This document shows positions 61,805 to 64,000 of a DNA stretch of 64,000 bases, in pieces. Positions within the stretch are counted from its first letter, which is position 1, and each line of letters opens with the position of its first letter. A model generated the notes under the pieces. The model was not told the origin of the DNA and ran no database searches. It saw only the letters and a list, made by a program, of their open reading frames with translations. The position numbers were made by a program, and so were the translations under genes. The DNA is from Roseinatronobacter bogoriensis DSM 18756 (lineage in GTDB: Bacteria; Pseudomonadota; Alphaproteobacteria; Rhodobacterales; Rhodobacteraceae), in NCBI RefSeq assembly GCF_004366635.1, contig NZ_SORN01000003.1:360916-424915 (forward strand), given 5' to 3'.

Positions 61805-62580
61805 GCTCTCTTGACGAGATCCGGGAGATCGCCCGCAGGACGACCAAGAAGGAAAAAACCAGAAAGGAGAAGGCGAAGCGTAAGCCTAAAATCATCATCG
61901 GGGAGATCGATGGGGTTATCGGTTGGGGACGTCGGCGGAATCCCCTGTCGAGGAGTAATCAATCATATAAATCCGGGATGCTCATCCGGACAAAACTGAA
62001 CGATATGAAGCCATCAGTGGCCCTGAACGACTCAGAGATCGAAGAGGCGTTCAAGATCGACGCGTTGTTGCAGCCGAATGTGGTTGGGATTGAATGTCAG
62101 CCCGTGACGATCCCGCTTCCGAAGTTGTCCGAAAGGGGTCAGGATCGGTCTCATACGTTTGACGTCCGGATCACACTCGAGAGCGGCAGGGTCTATCTGG
62201 TTTATGTCAAATCTGAGCGGTCCCTGAAAACACGCTCGAGTGTGCCCACCGTCGCTGAGATCGTCGCGCACACACCGGCCAATCTCTGTGATCGCATCAC
62301 CATCATCTCGGATGTGTCGTTCAGCCGGAATTACCGGGACAACAACAGGCGCATCCTCATGTGCCATCTAATGCCCGACCCGGATGCGGATGCACTGATC
62401 TGTGGCCTCGTGGACAAACTGTCGACGCCACTGCGCATCAAGACGCTGGTCGAGAAATCTGGGCTCAAAAAGAGTCAGGCATGGCAGGCAGTCCTGCGCA
62501 TGATCGGGGCCGGCCGGATTGGAACCGAGCGTGATGCCGTAATCGCCTATCCCTCATTGATCTGGAGGCCCGAGCAATGA
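61801..62580 (+). CDS. TnsA-like endonuclease of a Tn7-like element
   Basis: This protein has 259 residues. A basic N-terminus (RTTKKEKTRKEKAKRKPK) is followed by a TnsA-type nuclease core: FKIDALLQPNVVGIECQPV, then HTFDVRITLESGRVYLVYVK with Asp121 and Lys137 matching the metal/catalytic D...K of the PD-(D/E)XK fold. The C-terminal part has a winged-helix look (LRIKTLVEKSGLKKSQAWQA). TnsA cuts the 5' ends so the element is excised fully. Starts by ATGA overlap and overlaps the next gene by ATGA. Confidence 0.75.
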   Translation: MSSLDEIREIARRTTKKEKTRKEKAKRKPKIIIGEIDGVIGWGRRRNPLSRSNQSYKSGMLIRTKLNDMKPSVALNDSEIEEAFKIDALLQPNVVGIECQPVTIPLPKLSERGQDRSHTFDVRITLESGRVYLVYVKSERSLKTRSSVPTVAEIVAHTPANLCDRITIISDVSFSRNYRDNNRRILMCHLMPDPDADALICGLVDKLSTPLRIKTLVEKSGLKKSQAWQAVLRMIGAGRIGTERDAVIAYPSLIWRPEQ

Positions 62581-64000
62581 CAAAGCAACACACCCCTATG
62601 ATCCCGATCGGTACGGAAGTTGTCGATGGGACAAAGCGGTTCCGGATCATCGCCATTCTCGATGGCATGGCCGTAATGCGACCCGAGGCGGCGAATGCGA
62701 ACGACCATCAGGATTTCTTGATGTCTGTTGAGGATATCCAGAAAAAGGTGAACGCCGTTGACTTCGAACTGATCCCCCCTCCCATCAAGACCTTGTATGG
62801 CTCGACGGCCCTGCCGAAAAATCGCCCCCGCTTGGTCGATCTGAGTGATGCGGAGCAACTCAAGGTTCTCTTCAACACCGCCGCGATGCTGGTTCTCGAG
62901 GAGTATACCCAGAAATTCGGCATGAAGATCACCGAAAAGTGGATCGATGCCAACCATGGTAAGGTTTCGCAAAAAACCGAAAAGTTGTTTCGTGAGGCGA
63001 CCGGCCGAAAACGGAGGAGTTCGACCGCCGTCAAATCATTCGACCTGCCAGCGGGTAAAAAGCTCGCCCGGATGTATAAGGACTTTCAGGCTGATTTTTT
63101 TGATCCGGCCGATTTGGCCACAGGGCACTCCCGGGCGGGTCGTAAGCCGGTTGAATACCCGGACTGGGTGATGGAGCTGATCCGCAAGAGCGCGGTCAAC
63201 TATCTCGACGGTCGAGAGAAGTCACTGAAAGATGCCTTCTTGCGTCTATTGGGGAGCTTACAGGAAGAGAACGCGAAGCGCCGCGGGGCCTTCCCTGGCC
63301 ATGAAGATGTTTCGGTCTCGGAGTCGAAGTATCGGAGACTGGTGAAAGCGATGCCGTCAGCGGCTGTGATGGCAACCCGGAAAGGCCGGGATGAAATGCT
63401 CCGGAGCATGCGTGCCGGCATCGGCGAGATGATCGCGCTGATGATAGGTGAGGTCGTGCAATTCGACGAATGCGAAGTTGAGCTTTGGGTATTCTTGGAG
63501 AAAACCGGGCTTCACAGGGTTGTTGGCGAGCGCACCATGCGCCAGCTGCGCAAAGAGGCCGAGAATGGCACGATCGGCAAGATCTGGATTCTTGTGGCAT
63601 ATGACGTCGCATCTGGATCCTCGTTGGCGTTCCACATCGCTCGGTCGCAGAATGCGGACGATACTCTTGAGTTGAGTCGGCGTCTTGTGTCGGACAAGAC
63701 CAAACTGGCGAGGGAAGCGGGTTGCAAGCATCCGCCTCCTCCTGCGGTCCGCCCATTCCAGATCGTTATGGATACTGGGTCAGGATTCTGGAACGGTGTG
63801 GTCCCGACTGCGATCCTCAAGCTCGGTGCGATGTTCCGGTTTGGCCGGACGAAGAGCCCCACGGACAAGGCGTTCATCGAACGCTTCTTCGGCACCCTGG
63901 GCGATGATGTTTTCCGGGCGTTGCATGGCCACAGCGGTAACGGACCCGGGTCAGTCTCGGCCTATGACGGACAAGAGATGGCCGTGATGACCATCGCTCA
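62577..64000 (+). CDS. TnsB/TniA-like DDE transposase, partial at the window edge
   Basis: At least 474 residues are visible before base 64000. After an N-terminal DNA-binding region (IGTEVVDGTKRFRIIAILDG typical of the group), the integrase core has the full triad: Asp297 (VVQFDECEV), Asp399 (IVMDTGSGFWNG) and Glu435 (TDKAFIERFFGTL), with 35 residues between the last two. It joins 3' ends to target DNA, acting with the TnsA-like nuclease. A TnsC/TniB ATPase gene is expected beyond the edge. Starts in ATGA overlap with the TnsA-like gene. Confidence 0.9.
   Translation, partial: MTKQHTPMIPIGTEVVDGTKRFRIIAILDGMAVMRPEAANANDHQDFLMSVEDIQKKVNAVDFELIPPPIKTLYGSTALPKNRPRLVDLSDAEQLKVLFNTAAMLVLEEYTQKFGMKITEKWIDANHGKVSQKTEKLFREATGRKRRSSTAVKSFDLPAGKKLARMYKDFQADFFDPADLATGHSRAGRKPVEYPDWVMELIRKSAVNYLDGREKSLKDAFLRLLGSLQEENAKRRGAFPGHEDVSVSESKYRRLVKAMPSAAVMATRKGRDEMLRSMRAGIGEMIALMIGEVVQFDECEVELWVFLEKTGLHRVVGERTMRQLRKEAENGTIGKIWILVAYDVASGSSLAFHIARSQNADDTLELSRRLVSDKTKLAREAGCKHPPPPAVRPFQIVMDTGSGFWNGVVPTAILKLGAMFRFGRTKSPTDKAFIERFFGTLGDDVFRALHGHSGNGPGSVSAYDGQEMAVMTIA

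Overview
The window reads as chromosomal and accessory DNA of an alphaproteobacterium, most likely Rhodobacteraceae. The basis is the left-edge block (BolA-family protein, C-terminal J-domain protein, tRNA-Gly, AdoCbl-dependent ribonucleotide reductase NrdJ), the high GC content, and the repeat and IS types. This is inference from gene content; no 16S rRNA gene is present.

Layout. (1) 1-5.9 kb: conserved core with a structured leader upstream of nrdJ. (2) 5.9-11.1 kb: an orphan TniQ, a shortened PD-(D/E)XK-like protein, a dead IS5-type element interrupted by a short palindromic insertion, an IS110-type element, and a 34-codon remnant of a CcdA/DsbD-type gene. (3) 11.5-15.7 kb: chrB-chrA chromate resistance, an ssb pseudogene, a decapitated ABC-ATPase pseudogene and a YqaA-type membrane protein. 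(4) 15.9-42.1 kb: a metal and redox resistance island. It holds a c-type cytochrome, a glutaredoxin-MauE fusion, a DUF305 protein, divergent copZ / copA-cueR with two CueR-type dyads, a second P1B ATPase with degenerate metal-binding domains, a Met-rich periplasmic protein, a two-subunit haem-copper oxidase, several small exported Cys/His/Met-rich proteins, TetR, WYL, Crp and ArsR-rhodanese regulators with visible operators, and an IS1182 element killed by one amber codon.

(5) 42.3-60.5 kb: mobile and defence DNA. An FtsH-like but soluble AAA+/zinc protease is followed by an unrecognised protein, a micro-ORF and a metallophosphoesterase. Next comes an AT-richer nucleotidyltransferase-fold gene overlapping a partner gene. 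Then a tightly overlapped operon encodes a cytosine-C5 methyltransferase, Vsr nickase, MORC/GHKL ATPase, HNH nuclease, SNF2 helicase and a free-standing EcoRII-N-type DNA-recognition domain, facing a convergent AIPR gene. (6) 60.5-64 kb: a 1.2 kb spacer rich in TTGCGA/TCGCAA motifs and hairpins, then a Tn7-like transposition operon (micro-ORF, TnsA-like nuclease, TnsB/TniA-like DDE transposase) running off the right edge.

The most interesting system is the 51.9-60.4 kb module. Modification (Dcm), mismatch repair (Vsr), an ATP-gated clamp (GHKL), a nuclease (HNH), a remodeller (SNF2) and a separated target-reading subunit (EcoRII-N) appear to form a multi-component restriction system, with AIPR as a possible abortive arm. 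All functional statements are from sequence reading only; no database search was run.
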